Positions 41,455-52,619 of a DNA stretch of 64,000 nt are shown in pieces (the first letter of the stretch is position 1; each line of letters begins with the position of its first letter). The notes under the pieces were generated by a model, which worked only from the letters and a program-made list of their open reading frames with translations, ran no database searches and was not told the origin of the DNA. A program made the position numbers and the translations under genes. Where the stretch lies: positions 1,302,001 to 1,366,000 of the forward strand of contig CM053141.1 in assembly GCA_028571685.1 (NCBI GenBank). Reading direction: 5' to 3'. Source of the DNA: Heterohyrax brucei. Taxonomy: Eukaryota; Chordata; Mammalia; Hyracoidea; Procaviidae.

Positions 41455-41905
41455 TGTTCTCCAGTGCCTTAGCTCCGTGGGGGGCTTAAACAACTGAAAC
41501 TCGGTGTCTTGGAGTTCTGGAGGTGGGAATGTGGAATCAGAGTCTCGGCTGTGTGGATTCCTCTGAGACTCTGAGACAAACGGCCCCCTTCTCTCCCAGC
41601 TGTTGGTGGTGGCTGGTGACCCTGGGTGTTCCTTGTCTGCCTGTAGACACATCGCCTCCGTGATCACGTGGCTCCATCTCCCCCCGGGTGTGTCTCTCTG
41701 TTTCTGTCTGTTCCCCCTTTTCATGAGTACCCCTTAGAAAGCATTAGGGTGAGGATTCCACTCTGGAATGACCTCATTAATGTAACTGATCAGGTCTTCA
41801 AAGAAAGGCCCTATTTCCCCAAACGAGATCATGTCCATAGGTACTGGCATTAGGACTTCAACTTGGCTCTTAGGGGACACAATTCAATCTGTAAATCAAG
41901 TGGCA
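41455..41905 (-). mobile_element. MaLR/ERVL-like LTR, antisense, nearly complete
   Basis: 'gggcttaaacaactgaaact', 'cttggagttctggaggtggg', 'ctcccagctgttggtggtgg', 'cctcattaatgtaactgatc', 'ggggacacaattcaatctgt'. The clearest uninterrupted copy of this LTR type in the window. Confidence 0.7.
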
Positions 41906-41971
41906 GGCTTCCACGAGTGATGCTTGCTGGGAAGAAAACCATTTTATTTTTATTACTTTAGAACTTTCTTG

Positions 41972-42045
41972 ACTGGGCGGTGTTTCCTTCTGTTGTACTC
42001 AAGGTCGCTGTGAGTCACAACTGTCCCATGGCACATGACAAAAAG
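41972..42045 (+). mobile_element. RTE LINE 3' tail
   Basis: 'gactgggcggtgtttccttc', 'tgttgtactcaaggtcgctg', 'tgagtcacaactgtcccatg', 'gcacatgacaa'. The last 70 bases only. Confidence 0.85.
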
Positions 42046-42442
42046 AGAACTTTCCCTCCATGGTTTTTGTCCGTTCTGGCTCTTGGGGCAGCCGCAGCCT
42101 CTGGGCATCCCTGGGCTGGGAACTTCCAGACTTGGGGTGACAGCCCTATGACCCGTGGCTTGGAGTTTGATCAGAAATGGGAAACTCTTGGCACCTGGAT
42201 TCTGGTTTTTCTTTTTCCCTGGTCCTCACGAGTCGGATCCGACTTGCCGGCACTTGGCTTGGCTGACAGGATTATTAATTTTTTCTTTATTTCATTTCTT
42301 CAATCATTTATTTTTGTGGTTGGTTCTGAGAATAGACAACAGCAACAGCCAGTGCATTGGTTTCTGCTTGCACAGCCAGTGACGGCGTCACACCGGTGGG
42401 CTTGCTCGGAAGTTCGCAGCCTCCTTCTCTGAGCTCTTTCTC

Positions 42443-42976
42443 TATCAACAAATTCTGACATGCTGTAACACATGTACAGATTCTGACATGCTGTAACACG
42501 TGTACAGCTTCTGACATGCTGTAACACGTGTACAAATTCTGACATGCTGTAATGTGTACAAATTCTGTCATGCTGTAACAGGTGTACAAATTCTGACATG
42601 CTGTAACATGTGTACAGCTTCTGACATGCTGTAGTGTGTACAAATTCTATCATGCTGTAACACACGTACAGATTCTGACATGGTGTAACACGTGTACAGA
42701 TTCTGATATGCTGTAATGTGTACAAATTCTGTCATGCTGTAACACGTGTACAAATTCTGTCATGCTGTAACAGGTATACAAATTCTGACATGCTGTAACA
42801 CATGTACAGAGTCTGACATGCTGTAACACGTGTACAGATTCTGACATGCTGTAATGTGTACAAATTCTGTCATTCTGTAACGTGTACAGATTCTGAAATG
42901 CTGTAACACGTGTACAAATTCTCACATGCTGTAACATGTGTACAGATTCTAACATACTGTAACATATGTACAAATC
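42443..42976. repeat. 26/28-bp minisatellite, about 19 copies
   Basis: Unit 'acaaattctgacatgctgta' plus 'acacgtgt' (28 bp) or plus 'atgtgt' (26 bp). I count 19 'ctgtaa'-type junctions. Six copies hold the palindrome CACGTG. After every short unit the next reads 'ttctgtcat', giving a dimeric order. The array ends in RTE sequence at 42,977. Several minus-strand open frames (61-141 codons, repeating NLYTCYSMSE-like peptide) only reflect a stop-free unit. Confidence 0.92.
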
Positions 42977-43562
42977 AGAGACCACAGCCTTCAGTGAGGA
43001 TTACACCTCAGCATCAGGAAAACGAAAATCCTCACAACCATACCAATAAACAACGCTGTGATAAACAGACAAAAGATTGAGGTGTTAATCTTGGATCTGC
43101 AATCAACACTTCTGGAAGCAGCAGCCAAGAAATCAAAAGACACACTGCACTGGGCAAATCTGCTGCAGAAGACCTCTTTAAAGTGTTGAAAAGCAGAGGT
43201 GTCACCTCGATGACTAAGGTGCACCTGACCCAAGCTATGGCATTTTCAGTTGCCTCATATGCGTGTGAAAGCTGGACAATGAATAAGGAAGACTGAAGAA
43301 GAACTGATGCCTTCGTGGATCACCAAAGAAGGACCACATCTGTCTTAGGAGAAGTGTGGCCAAAGTGTTCCTTACAAGGACATTATGCTTGGTAAAGTGA
43401 GGGTCAGAGGAAAAGAGGAAGGTCTTCGAAGAGATGGATTGACACAGTGGCCTCAGACATGGCAACAGCCGTGAGCGTGGCGCAAGCCCGGACCTGGTTT
43501 CTCTCGTCCGTAGGGTCCCTGTGGGTCAGCGTTGACGGGAAAGCACCTAATCGCAACAACAA
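42977..43562 (+). mobile_element. RTE LINE 3' part
   Basis: 'agagaccacagccttcagtg', 'aaacgaaaatcctcacaacc', 'cctctttaaagtgttgaaaa', 'agcacctaatcgcaacaac'. A central piece (the LNVPRT region near 43,320) is deleted. 5'-truncated at the minisatellite. Confidence 0.9.
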
Positions 43563-43614
43563 CAGAGGAGTATGTATGAATATGTGTATAATGTAACTGT
43601 CACTCTTGCAACTG

Positions 43615-43840
43615 GAGCAAAACCAAAACGCAAGCCCGCTTCTGTGGAGTTGATTCTGACTCATGTCGACCCCTCATGTATCAGATTGGAGCTGTGCTCG
43701 CAGGGTTTTCCACGGCTGCTATTTATGGAATAAAATCAGCACATCTTTCTTCCCAGATGCCTCTGGGTGGATTCCAACCCCCAGCCTTTCAATTAGCAGC
43801 TGAGTGTGTCAACCATTGGCACCGCTCAGGGACTCAAATT
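43615..43840 (-). mobile_element. AfroSINE (long form), antisense
   Basis: 'gtggagttgattctgactca', 'agggttttccacggctgcta', 'gcctctgggtggattccaac', 'cagcctttcaattagcagct', 'caaccattggcaccgctcag'. Complete. Confidence 0.9.
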
Positions 43841-44624
43841 ATTGATACACAAATGGTTTTGTAATAATATTTCAATATAAGATGAATTCCACCATCCCAC
43901 TTCCTGCCCCAGTTATTCTCCAATGTTGAGATGCTATTTAAGAGCTATCCTCAGCAGGGTCTCTGGATTTAAGGAAGGAGGACTCACCTGTGTGACTTCA
44001 GGGACTTAGGACTTTGTTGTACCATGTGCACACATGGGGGCCCAGGGAAGGTCAGAAGCGAGCCGGGCTGATCCTTCCCGTCTGGCCACTGCTGAGGCCA
44101 TGTGCACTTGGTTCGGCTATCAAAACCTCACGCCACCATCTTCCACGTGTCTCCACGGCCCGGAACATCCGAGCTAACCTCCTGCTCTGTAGCACGCATC
44201 ATGGCGACAGCTGGGGGTGTTTTTCAACCACAAAATCCCAAATGTAATTTTCATTTCAGTGTCCTTTTTAAACTTTGTGTCCTCAGGTCCCTGACAAGTC
44301 TGCTTCAGGTTGCCTGCGAGGCTGCTGATTGGCCAGCCTTGGCTAGGTGCTCACACCCGTCCCGGAGGCTCTGCATTCCTATAGGCTAGTGCCTGGTTTT
44401 AATCGGTCTTAAGAAACCTCATCCAGTTATTCCCAGTCCATGGCGGTTGTGGGGAGAGTAGTTTCCAGGGAATTTCTTCCGTAACTTCCCTCTCCAAAGG
44501 AAGTGGATCCAGAGGAATTTGCTGGAACCTGTGGTTTGCACAGGGAGGACACCACATCATCCTGTAAACCATGTGCTGTGGAGGGAGAAGGGACACAGGG
44601 CTCCCTTTTAGTCTGGAATCGAGT
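43841..44624. other. Unassigned non-coding stretch
   Basis: No repeat or exon recognised. Confidence 0.4.
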
Positions 44625-44805
44625 CCCTCGGTGGTGCAAGCGGTTAACATAGCTGGCTGCTAACCAAAAAGTTAGCAGTTCAAGTCCACCCAGAGCGGGC
44701 TCAGAAGGAAAATCTGGTGATCTACTTCCAGAAAAATCGATCACCGAAAACCGTGTGGAGTCCAGTTCTGCTCTGACTCACAGAGACAGCAGAGTCGGAG
44801 TGCCT
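44625..44805 (+). mobile_element. AfroSINE (long form)
   Basis: 'gtccctcggtggtgcaagcg', 'gttaacatagctggctgcta', 'accaaaaagttagcagttca', 'gaaaatctggtgatctactt', 'ctctgactcacagagacagc'. The B-box region (AGTTCAAGTCC) is well kept. Confidence 0.9.
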
Positions 44806-45407
44806 CCAGGGTAACTGCTGTTGTCCATCCTGGGGAGCCAGCTGGGTGGCTCGGGTCCATGTGGGACAAGACTTGGAAGCTGGTGGAAGTGAAGCTGGTG
44901 TCCTTGTCCGTCACTGTCCTTGTCTCTGCAGGACAGTCATAGCAAACGAGGAGGGAAAGGCTCAGGTTCCTGCAGACCTGCAGGAAGTGTGTGCACATGG
45001 CGAGCACGGGCCACAGTCCGGAGCTTTGAGGAGGGAAAGTGGGTGCTGCTTCCCACCCACTGGGGTGGCCACCATCAGGAAAACGGACAACAGCAAGTGT
45101 TGGCGAGGATGTGGAGGAGCTGGAACTCCTCCGTTGCTGCCAGGATTGTACAGTTGTGTGGTCGTTGTTAAACACAGTTCCCCCAAACAACAGCAAAAAG
45201 AATGAAAACGAAAACAAGAAACATAGACTTGCCATCACATCCAGCTGCTCTGCTGTCAGGTGTCTACCCAAGAGAACTGAAAGCAGGGCTTCAGGTAGGT
45301 ACTTGGGAGGCGGTGACTGCAGCCCTGTTGACAGTAGCCTGAAGGCGAAAACAACTCAAGTGCCTGTCAGTAGATGAGTGGAGTGACAAAACGTGGTCTA
45401 GCCATCT

Positions 45408-46870
45408 TGCTGTCGCCAGGTGCCATCACGTTGGTTCTGACTAACAGCGACCCTGTGCACCACAGAACGAGACATTGCCTGGTCTTGTGCCATGTCCACA
45501 ATTGTTTTTGTGCTTAAGCCCATTGTTGTGGCCACTGTGTTGATCCATCTTATCAAGCGTCTTCCTTTTTTTGCTGACCCTCCACTCTACCAAGCATGAT
45601 GTTCTTCTCCAGGGACTGATCCTTCCTGGCAACATGGCCAAAGTGAGTAAGGCAGAGTCTTGCCATCTTTGCTTCCAAGGAGCCATCTGGCTGTACTTCT
45701 TCCAGAACAGACCTGTTTGTTTTTTTGGTGGTCCATGGGACATTCAGCATTCTTCTCCAGCACCACAATTCAAAGGCATCAATTCTTCTTCCGTCTTCTT
45801 TGTTCATGGTCCAGCTTTCACATGCATATGATGCAATAGAAAATACCATGGCTTGGGTCAGGCACATCATAGTCTTCAAGGTGACATCTTTACTGTTCAA
45901 TAGTTTAAAGAGGTCCTTGGCAGCAGATTTTTCCCAGTGTTATGTGTCTTTTGATTTCTTGACTGCTGTTTCCGTGGGCGTTGATTGTGGAACCAAGTAA
46001 AATGAAATCCTTGACAACCTTAATCCTTTCTCCACTAATCACAATGTTGCTTGCCGATTCAGTTGTGAAGATTTTTATTTTCTTGATATTGAAGCACAGT
46101 CCATACTGAAGGCTGTGGTCTATTGATCTTCATCAGTAAGCATTTCAAATCCTCTTCACTTTTGGCAACCAGGATTGTGTCATCTGCGTAACGCAGGTTG
46201 TTAATGAGTCTTCCTCTGCTCCCGGTGCCTCGTTCTTCTTCGTATAATCCAGCTTCTCAGGTTATGTGTTCAGCATACAGATTGAAAAGGTACGGGGAAA
46301 GGATACAACCCCAGCACTCATGTTTCCTGACTTTAGACCATGAAGTGTCCCTTTGTTCTGTTCTCACTATTGCCTCTTGATCCACACAGATTCCTTAAGA
46401 GCACAATTAAGTCTTCTGGAATTCCATTCTTTGTGACGTTATCCATAATCTGTTATGATTTACACAGTTGAATTACTTTGCATAGTCAATGAAACACAGG
46501 TAAACATCTTTCTGGTATTCTATGCTTTCAGCCAAGATCCGTCTGAATCAGCAATGATGTCCCTTGTTCCACGTCCTCTCTGAATCTGGCTTGAATTTCT
46601 GGCAGTTCCTTGTCAGTATATGGTGGTAGTTGCTTTTGAATGATCTGTAGTGAAATTCTACTTTCATGTGATATTAATGATATTGTTCAGTAATTCTGCA
46701 TCCAGTTGGCTCATCTTTCTTGAGAATAGGCATAAATGTGGATCTCTTCCAGTCAGTTGGCCAGGTAGCTGTCCTCTAAATTTTTTGGCATAGACTAGTG
46801 AACACTTCCAGCACTGCATCTGTTTGTTGAAATATCTCAGCTGATATTTCATCAATTCCTAGAGTATGCG
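45408..46870 (-). mobile_element. RTE LINE, antisense, about 1.46 kb
   Basis: From the 3' end (45,417 'ccaggtgccatcacgttggt') up to the start of the reverse transcriptase (46,845 'tgatatttcatcaattccta'). The whole polymerase region is present with the FADD box antisense at about 46,170-46,190 and only moderate divergence. Stops and frameshifts remain. It is the most complete polymerase copy here. Confidence 0.92.
45553..45900 (-). pseudogene. RTE ORF C-terminal relic (115 aa)
   Basis: The minus-strand frame has TMMCLTQAMVFSIASYACESW, then CWRRMLNVPWTTKKTNRSVLEEVQP and LGRVEGQQKK. This is the last part of the RTE protein and is collinear with the plus-strand relic at 31,264-31,890. No catalytic residues. 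Confidence 0.88.
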
Positions 46871-47339
46871 AAGTTTGGGGCAGGGGATTTCTGTCCCTAC
46901 AAGGTAATGTTACTCGCCCATAGAGAGAAGAAGTTCTGCTGCGTGCTGTGACACACCTGAACCTTGAAGTCTCTCTGCTGAGTGACAGAAGTCAGACACA
47001 AAGGGCGAATGTTGTGTGGTCCCGCTGACACGAACTATCTAAAACAAGCGAATGCACGGAGACCAAGGCTGTTAGTGGGGAGCAGCGGCTGGGGTGTGGG
47101 AAGAGGAGGTTGTAAAGGGCGCAGAGTGCCTGTGTGGAATGAAAACGTCTAGAAAGAGACCGCGACGATGGTCTCACAACATGGTGAACACTGGTAACAT
47201 CGCTGAATTGTACCTAAAAGGAGCTGGAACAAATTTTTTCTTTTTGGTTCTATTTCTATCACAGTGAAAAAGAGTCACCAGACCTTTGGCTGTTAAGTTA
47301 GGCAGCACTTGGACCTTTAGGGACAACAACGAGGGTCGG

Positions 47340-47535
47340 AAAAGCCCTGTTAGCTGCTGGCAGAAAGGTCAGTGGTCCAACTGCCCCTGGCGGCTCTCCA
47401 GGGGAGAGGGACCTGGTGACCTGCTCTGGCAGAGACTGTGGCCTGGAGAGGCCCGCGGGGTGGTTTCACTCTGTCATGCGGGGTTGCTGTGTGTTGGAAT
47501 CGAGCCTGTGGCCCCTGACAATAACAGTGACGGGA
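47340..47535 (+). mobile_element. AfroSINE (long form)
   Basis: 'agccctgttagctgctggca', 'gaaaggtcagtggtccaact', 'gacctggtgacctgctctgg', 'gggttgctgtgtgttggaat'. GC-rich copy. Confidence 0.75.
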
Positions 47536-48584
47536 GCTGAGGACATCCCGCCAGTTGCTGGACCTGAGCCCTGCCCTGTGATTCTGTTTGCGTGTTGATG
47601 GAGCGTGGTGTTCGTGTCTGTCTGGTCCGTTCTGTCAGCCGTTCCTTCAGGTTCAAGCCGGCTCGGTCTAGTGCCCTGTGTCCTTGTCACTCTTTGCTGC
47701 TTCTTCATCACTAACAACTTGTCATGGCTTGGAGGACTGAGAAAAGAGGCTTCTTTTTTTCCTGACAGTGAGCACCTTCATGTTGAAATCACTCCCTGAA
47801 GGTCCTTGGCAGGAGGCTGCCACTGGTCCTTGGGGACTGTCACACAGTTTGAACGTAAGCCTCACGTTTTCTGCTGCCCCTTCTCCTGTAACTTGTCAAG
47901 GGCAGTGGGCTGCTGCTAGCCTCTCATCAGTTTGAGCAAATTGTGAGAGGGACCAGAGCCGCAACCGCAGGTGCTGTGACAGCCCCGACGGGGTTTGCAG
48001 GCTGCTCTTCTCGTGTGTGCTCTCCCCCTTGAATCTGGCAGCCGGTGGCGCCGGCCTTGGCAGCAGAAGAAATATGACGTTCAGTTAGTGGCTTGAGAAG
48101 GGGAAGGAAGGGTCCTGGGTGACCCGTGGCAAGTCCTATTTTGAGCAGAGCCGAGGCAGATGAAGGTGGCCGTCCCCCGGTGAGCTCGGCCGCCTCGGGT
48201 TGGGCAGCGGCTCGCAGGCACTCGTCGGTGTTCGTGGCTCACCCTGTGAGAGCTCCGCTTGCTTTTCGTTTGTCTTGGTAACGAGTGCTCTCAAAATAAT
48301 GCTTGAATCTGGAAAGAAATTGGTATTTGCTGTCTCAAGTTAAATCTGTTTTTGTGCGAAGCATTCTAGAATGAGCATCTCGCGTTTGTTCTGACGTGTG
48401 CGTGCATTTGTTCCTGTGACCGTCAGGGCACTTCTCGTCATGACAGCCTGCCAGAGTGCAGCTCTGCTGTGAGTCAGTAGTGGGTTCCTGCAGTCAGAAG
48501 CCATCTGGAGCTGGGGTTTTCAAGTGCTCGGTGCACCGTGTCACCTGGCTCGAAATACTGGGTCCACGTGGTTTGCTGGGTGCC
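47536..48584. other. Unassigned stretch with a CpG-rich part
   Basis: No repeat family recognised. 48,020-48,235 is CpG-rich ('ccggtggcgccggccttgg', 'gagctcggccgcctcgggt'). 48,240-48,470 is mid-GC single-copy-looking sequence. No exon could be supported. Confidence 0.4.
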
Positions 48585-48700
48585 CTGGCGGCACAGTGGT
48601 TAAGAGCTTGGCTGATAACCGGAAGGTCGATGGTTCCAGCTCATCAGCCGCACCATGGGAGGAAGAAGTGGTCATGTGTTTCGATGAAGATGGCATTGTT
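48585..48700 (+). mobile_element. AfroSINE, 3'-truncated
   Basis: 'gccctggcggcacagtggtt', 'aagagcttggctgataaccg', 'gaaggtcgatggttccagct', 'catcagccgcaccatgggag'. The tail is lost where the RTE cluster begins. Confidence 0.85.
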
Positions 48701-49060
48701 TTCAGGTGCCTTGGGTCCCTTCCAGCTCACAGCGAGCCTCCTGCGACAGAGGAGACCCTGTGCGTTCCAGCACACACCTCACCATCCACCTCACCATCGC
48801 TGCGGCGCTTCAGCCTGTTGTAACCACTGCACAGCTCTGTCTAATGAGGGTCGTCCTCTGTTTTGCTGATCCTCTGATTTATAAAGCATGATGTCCTTCT
48901 CCAGGACAGGTCCCTCCTGTCAACATGTCTAAAAATATGTGAGACAGAGTCTCTCCTGCTTGCTTCTAAAGAGCACTTGGGTTGTGCTTCTTCCAGGGCA
49001 GGTTTGTTGTTCTTTTGGCGATCCGTGGTGTGGTCAGTATTCTTCACCAACACCGTAACT
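48700..49060 (-). mobile_element. RTE LINE 3' end, antisense (cluster copy 1)
   Basis: 'ggtgccttgggtcccttcca' to 'attcttcaccaacaccgtaa'. Only the last about 360 bp of the element. The next copy starts within 15 bases. Confidence 0.85.
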
Positions 49061-49067
49061 GTCGCTG

Positions 49068-49387
49068 TTGTTGATAGGTTCTGTCACGTCAGTTCTGACT
49101 CAGAGTGACCCTCTGTGTGAGGGTCAGAACAGACTACGCCCTGGTGCTGTGCCGTGCTCACAGTTGCTGCTGTGCTTGAGCCCCTTGTTGTAGCCACTGT
49201 GTCAATCCATCCCAGTGAGGATCCTCCTCTTTTTGCTGACTCCCCACCACGCATGATGTCCCTCTCCGGGATGATCCTTCCTGACAGCGTGTCCAAAGAA
49301 TGTAAGATGAAATCTCACCATTCTTGCTTCTAAGAAACACTCTCCTTCTACTTCATCCATGACAAATCTGTTCGTTCTTTTGGTTGT
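49068..49387 (-). mobile_element. RTE LINE 3' end, antisense (cluster copy 2)
   Basis: 'ttgataggttctgtcacgtc', 'cagttgctgctgtgcttgag', 'ccttcctgacagcgtgtcca', then ending at 'gttcgttcttttggttg'. About 320 bp, cut at nearly the same element position as copy 1. Confidence 0.88.
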
Positions 49388-50365
49388 GTTTGTTGCTAGG
49401 TGCTGTCAAGTTGGTTCCAGTTCATAGCGACCCCACGTGCAACAGAATGAAGCACTGCCCAGTCTTGCGCCATGTCCACAATTGTTTTTATGCTTAAGCC
49501 CATTGTTTTGGCCGCTGTGTCAATCCATCTTGTCTAGGGTCTTTCTGTTTTTCACTGACCCTCCACTCTACCAATCGTGATGTCCTTCTCCAGGGACTGA
49601 TCCCTCCTGACAACATGTTCAAAGTATGTAAGACACAATCTTGCCATCTTTGCTTCCAAGGAGCACTCTGGTGGTTCTTCTTCTAGAACAGATCTGTTTG
49701 TTGTTTTGGCAGTCTGTTGTACATTCAACATTCCTCTCTAACACCATAATTCAAAGGCATCAATTCTTTTTTGTTCATTGTCCAGGTTTTGCATGCATAT
49801 GATGTGATTGAAAATACCGTGATTTGGGTCAGGCGCACTTTAGTCTATAAGGTGACATCTTTGCTTTTCAACACTTTCAGGAGGTCTTTGCAGCAGATTT
49901 TCCCAATGCAGTGCGTCTTTTAATTTCTTGACTGCTCCTTCCATGAGCTTGATTGTGGACCCAAGTAAAATGAAATCCCTGACAGCTTCAATTCTTTCTC
50001 CACTTACGACGATGCTGCTTACTGGTCCAGTTGTGAGGATTTTTGTTTTCTTGGTGTTAAGGTGCAATCCCTACTGGAGGCTGTGGTCCTTGATCTTCAT
50101 CGGTAAGTTTCAAACCTTCTTCACTTCCAGCAGGTAAGTTGGTGTCCTCTGTGTAATGCCGGTTGTTAGCGAGTTGTTCTCCAATCCTGATGCCTCATTC
50201 TTCTTCATATAATCCAGTGTCTTGGATTGTTTGCTCAGCATACAGATTGAAAAGATATGGTGAAAGGATACAGTCCTGATGCACACCTTTCCTGACTTTA
50301 AACTGCCTGTGGATCCATATACAGATTTCTTAAGAGCACAATGAAGTGTTCTGGAATTCTCATTT
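49388..50365 (-). mobile_element. RTE LINE, antisense (cluster copy 3)
   Basis: 'gttgctaggtgctgtcaagt' (3' end) through 'attgtggacccaagtaaaat' to 'gtgttctggaattctcattt'. Contains the 3' end and polymerase up to the segment after motif A. Minus-strand relics include LNTKKTKILTTGPVSSIVV (49,840-50,067). Confidence 0.92.
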
Positions 50366-51980
50366 TGGTAGTCCACAGTATATTAAACATTCTTCTCTAA
50401 CACCACAATTCAAAGGCATCAATTATTCTTCTGTCTTCCTTTTCATTGTCTAGCTTTTGTACATATATGATGCAATTGAAGATACTGTATAGCTGGGTCA
50501 GGCACACTTTAGTCTTCAAGGTGAAGTCTTTGCTTTTCAACACCTTAAGGAGGTCTTTTCCAGAAGACTTGCCCAATGCAGCGTGGCTTTCAATTGCTTA
50601 ACTGCTGTTTCTGTGGGCTTTGACTGTGGATCTAAGTAAAATGACATCTTTGACAACCTCAGAGTTTTCTCCATTTATGATGATGTTGCTTATTGGTCCA
50701 GTTGTGAGAATTTTTGTTTTCTTGATGTTGAGGCATAATCCATTCTGAAGGTTATGGTCTTTGGTCTTCATCAGTAAGTATTTCAAGTTCTCTTCACTTT
50801 CAGCAAGCAGGGTTGTGTCATCTGCATAGTGTAGGTTGTTAGCAGTCTTCCTCCAACCCTGATGCCTCATTCTTCTTCATGTAGTCCAGCTTCTTGGATT
50901 ATTTGCTTGGCAGACAGATTGAAAATGTGTGGTGAAAGGATACAACCCTGACACACACCTTTCCTGTCTAAACCACATGTCCTCTTGTTCTGTCTGCACA
51001 ACTGCCTCTTGATCTGTATAGACTCCTCATTAGCAAAATTAAGTGTTCTGGAATTCCCATTTTCCACAACGTTGTCTATAATTTGTTATGATCCACAAAG
51101 TCGAATGTCTTTGCATAGTCAATGGAACACAGGTAAAAATCTTTCTGGTATCCTCAGCTTTCAGCCAAGATCCATCTGACATCAGCAATCATACCTCTGG
51201 TTCCGTGTCCTCTTCTAACTCTGGCCTGAATTTCTGGCAGTTCCTTGTCAGTATACCACTGGGTGATCTTTAGGAAAATTTTACTTGCGTGTGATGTTAA
51301 TGATTTTGTTCAGTAAGTTTTGCATTTAGTTGGATTGTCTTTCTTGGGAATAGGCATAAATCTGGATCTTTTCCAGTCTGTTGGCCAGGTAGCCATCCTC
51401 CAAGTTTCTTGGCATCAACAAGGAAGCAGTTCTGGTGCTGCACCCGTTAGCTGCGACGTCTCAGCTGGCACCTGTCAGTTCCCGGAGCCTTGTTTGCTGC
51501 CGGTGCCTTCAGTGCGGCTTCAGCTGCTTCCCTCAGTGCCGTCGGTTCCTGGTCGTGAGCCGCCTCTTGCAGTGGCTGAATCTCGACCAGTTCTTTGGTG
51601 TCATGACGCCGTGTTCCTTCCGTCTTCTCTTGATACCTCGTGTGTTGTTTAATATTTTCCCTGTAGAATCTTTCACATTGCAGCTTGAGGCTTGAATTTT
51701 TTCTTCAGTTCTTTCAGCGTGGGAAGTGTGGAGTGTGTGTTCTTCCGCTCTGGTTTTCTATGTCCAGCTCTCTGCATGTGTCATTACAACATTTTCCTTT
51801 GTGTTTTCAACACACCTTTTGAAACCTTTTATTCCGTTCGTGTCTTTCATCATTTCTTCCTTTTGCTTTAGCTGCTCAGTGTTCAAGGGCAAGTCTCGGT
51901 CTCTTCTGACATCCACTCTGGTCTTTTCTTGCTTTTTGTCTTTTTAATCGCCTCTTCCTTTCCTCATGTATGATGTCATA
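50366..51980 (-). mobile_element. RTE LINE, antisense, lacking its 3' end (cluster copy 4)
   Basis: Starts abruptly at 'ggtagtccacagtatattaa', about 330 bases short of the true 3' end, and runs through the polymerase (FADD box antisense near 50,820) and linker to 'tcctcatgtatgatgtcata'. The 3' end of a LINE is normally kept, so this start needs a rearrangement. From 51,420 to 51,620 it is more GC-rich. Confidence 0.88.
50598..50870 (-). pseudogene. RTE polymerase relic with FADD-like box
   Basis: The minus-strand frame of 90 aa has NLHYADDTTLLAESEENLKYLL followed by NIKKTKILTTGPIS. The YADD box (catalytic Asp pair) is intact. It is part of cluster copy 4; flanking frames are broken, so it cannot be functional. 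Confidence 0.9.
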
Positions 51981-51984
51981 ATCC

Positions 51985-52415
51985 AGAGGCAGTGACACTT
52001 GAATCTTCTTTGTTTGTCACCCAGCTTTTGCGTGGATATGAGGTGATTAAGAACACCATGGCTTGGGCCTGGCACAGGTCGGTCTTCAAAGGGACGTCTT
52101 TGCCTTTCGACACTTTAAACAGCTCTGTGGCAGCAGATTTGCCCGGTGCGATACATTGTTTGATTTCCTGACCGCTGCTTCCATGGGTGTGGATCATGGG
52201 TACAAGTAAAATAAAATCTTCCACAACTTCAACTTTTCTCTGTTTGCTTATGGGTGTAGTTGTGGGAATTTTTGTTTTCCTCATGATGAGCTGTAACCCC
52301 TAGTGAAATCTGTTGTCTCTGATCTTCTTCAGCAAGTGCCTCAAGTCCTCTGTGCCGTCAGCAAGCAAGGTTATGTCGTCTGCACAAAGCAGGTTGTTGG
52401 TGAGGCTTCCTCACT
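51985..52415 (-). mobile_element. RTE LINE, antisense, lacking its 3' end (cluster copy 5)
   Basis: 'gcagtgacacttgaatcttc' through 'gaacaccatggcttgggcct', 'gacgtctttgcctttcgaca' to 'tatgtcgtctgcacaaagca'. It begins at about the same element position as copy 4 and stops after the FADD box region. Confidence 0.85.
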
Positions 52416-52619
52416 TCACATGAGCAGGGGCCCCCTGGCTCCACCTCGTATTTTGAGTGCTTGCTAACCTGAAGGAGTCGTCTTCCGTCCCTGGGCCACA
52501 CAGTGGCACCATGCTAGTCGGGAGGTCTTCACCGCCTGGACTGTTCGGCAGTGGTCCTCAGGGTCTGTCTGTCTTAGTGAGACAGACTACAGGGACAAAG
52601 CTCAGCTGAGAGACTGCCT

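Larger units (their letters stand above)
45065..47240 (+). mobile_element. L1 LINE end, sense, split by an antisense RTE
   Basis: Left part 45,065-45,407: 'aagtgttggcgaggatgtgg' (CWRGC-type ORF2 end), 'ggtgtctacccaagagaact', 'agatgagtggagtgacaaaa'. Right part 46,872-47,240: 'acaaggtaatgttactcgcc', 'gacagaagtcagacacaaag', 'actggtaacatcgctgaatt'. The two join as an L1 ORF2 end and 3'UTR; the RTE at 45,408-46,870 came later. Confidence 0.78.

Noticed and set aside
42443-42976. CRISPR-like array
   Set aside because: Units are contiguous, with no unique spacers, and the genome is clearly mammalian.
42300-42985. Minus-strand open frames with a repeating Tyr/Cys-rich peptide
   Set aside because: They arise from a minisatellite unit without stop codons in several frames; several frames are open at once and none has a start or splice context.
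45408-46870. Active RTE element
   Set aside because: The copy is 5'-truncated without an endonuclease and has stops and frameshifts; none of the copies in the window is intact.
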